Assembly (NCBI GenBank): GCA_963210315.1
Contig: OY723248.1
Location: forward strand, 1,814,727-1,878,726
DNA from: Rhynchopus euleeides
Taxonomy: Eukaryota; Euglenozoa; Diplonemea; Diplonemida; Diplonemidae
Direction of reading: 5' to 3'
Length of the DNA: 64,000 nucleotides
The first letter of the stretch is position 1, and every line of letters begins with the position of its first letter. Positions 63,666 to 64,000 of the stretch are shown here, piece after piece. The notes beneath the pieces were generated by a model, which was not told the origin of the DNA, made no database searches, and worked only from the letters and a program-made list of their open reading frames with translations. The position numbers and the translations under genes are program-made.

Positions 63666-64000
63666 ATGGAGATCTGTGCCGTTAGCCCCACAGGCGTCGA
63701 GGCTGTGCTGGAGGTTGGCCTTGGGACCACCGTGCAGACCCTGAAGCACCGCATTGCCGAGGTGCTAGATGTCGAGTTCGGAGATTGCATGGACCTCTGT
63801 GTGGACGGGGTCGACGTGACATGCGGCGACACCGACAGTGCCTCTGATATACCAGGCATTGGATACGGGTGCCGCATCGCCGTGTCACCCAATGGGGACC
63901 GCTATGCCAAAGGCTTGGCGAACAACAAACTGGAATTCTCCAGCTTGCCCTACTGGGCACGCCACCACAAGACATGTGTGCTGGCAGCGCTCAACGGATC
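63666..64000 (+). CDS. Ubiquitin-like/DUF4116-type protein, 5' part (cut by window end)
   Basis: An ATG at 63666 opens a frame that continues to the window end (111 codons, no stop). The translation starts MEICAVSPTGVEAVLEVGLG, then TVQTLKHRIAEVLDVEF, and later LPYWARHHKTC. It parallels the protein at 54368 position by position: ME-(V/I)-x-A-V at the start, T-(L/V)-x-x-L-K-(R/H) in the helix, a GG/DG strand, and (I/L)P-(L/Y)-WAR in the linker. The DUF4116 repeats, if present, lie beyond the window. It is a tandem-type paralogue about 9 kb downstream on the same strand. Confidence 0.78.
   Translation, partial: MEICAVSPTGVEAVLEVGLGTTVQTLKHRIAEVLDVEFGDCMDLCVDGVDVTCGDTDSASDIPGIGYGCRIAVSPNGDRYAKGLANNKLEFSSLPYWARHHKTCVLAALNG

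Noticed and set aside
1..64000. tRNA, rRNA or spliced-leader RNA genes
   Set aside because: I scanned for T-loop-like GTTCGA words with matching acceptor stems and for conserved rRNA strings and found none that fold or match.
1..64000. Dinoflagellate origin
   Set aside because: Dinoflagellate introns often use GC or GA donors. Here all are GTATG, and the gene density and UTRs fit Euglenozoa better. Not excluded, but less likely.

Overview
The window looks like nuclear DNA of a GC-rich protist. Nearly every gene is a eukaryotic type, and seven genes are interrupted or probably interrupted by introns. At every junction I could place, the donor reads GTATG and the acceptor is a (C/A/T)AG behind pyrimidine-rich DNA. 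Every confidently identified gene lies on the + strand over 64 kb. Many starts follow a polypyrimidine tract and an AG, the arrangement expected of polycistronic transcription with spliced-leader trans-splicing. That combination, with DUF4116 and long coiled-coil proteins, suggests Euglenozoa, perhaps a diplonemid. This is an inference: no spliced-leader gene, rRNA or tRNA is visible to fix the taxon.

Layout. 0-5.4 kb: a dispersed repeat (family D), the last exon of a LYR-motif protein resembling the MIEF1 microprotein, and a 4-coumarate/acyl-CoA ligase. 5.4-8.4 kb: a 2.97-kb terminal-inverted-repeat element with a decayed minus-strand zinc-finger protein. 9.2-12.8 kb: a secreted, atypical class I peroxidase, repeat family C, and a small basic protein. 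13.6-19.7 kb: three arrays of different 31-bp satellites, with an exon-like piece of a class III nucleotide cyclase between two of them. 20.8-27.3 kb: a coiled-coil protein and a four-exon J-domain protein whose second intron holds a 1.5-kb TIR element flanked by TA plus a family C copy. 29-34.6 kb: an old-yellow-enzyme homologue, a Mib/SH3-like protein and a mitochondrial-type J protein. 35.8-46.1 kb: a coiled-coil protein, the splicing factor SYF2, and two multi-exon single-span membrane proteins, probably mitochondrial. 48.2-52.9 kb: an RRM protein, a WSDGDVW-domain protein and a frameshifted secreted CUB gene. 54.3-64 kb: a ubiquitin-like/DUF4116 protein, a 1222-residue coiled-coil protein, a SAM-domain protein, an NTM1-type N-terminal methyltransferase and a second, truncated ubiquitin-like/DUF4116 paralogue.

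Neighbours do not form a pathway, as expected for such arrays. Loose themes are mitochondrial biogenesis (LYR protein, J protein, two membrane proteins), RNA processing (SYF2, RRM protein) and cytoskeletal-type coiled coils. Intergenic DNA is rich in C/G homopolymers, microsatellites and dispersed repeats. The least explained parts are the satellite/cyclase block and the two TIR elements.
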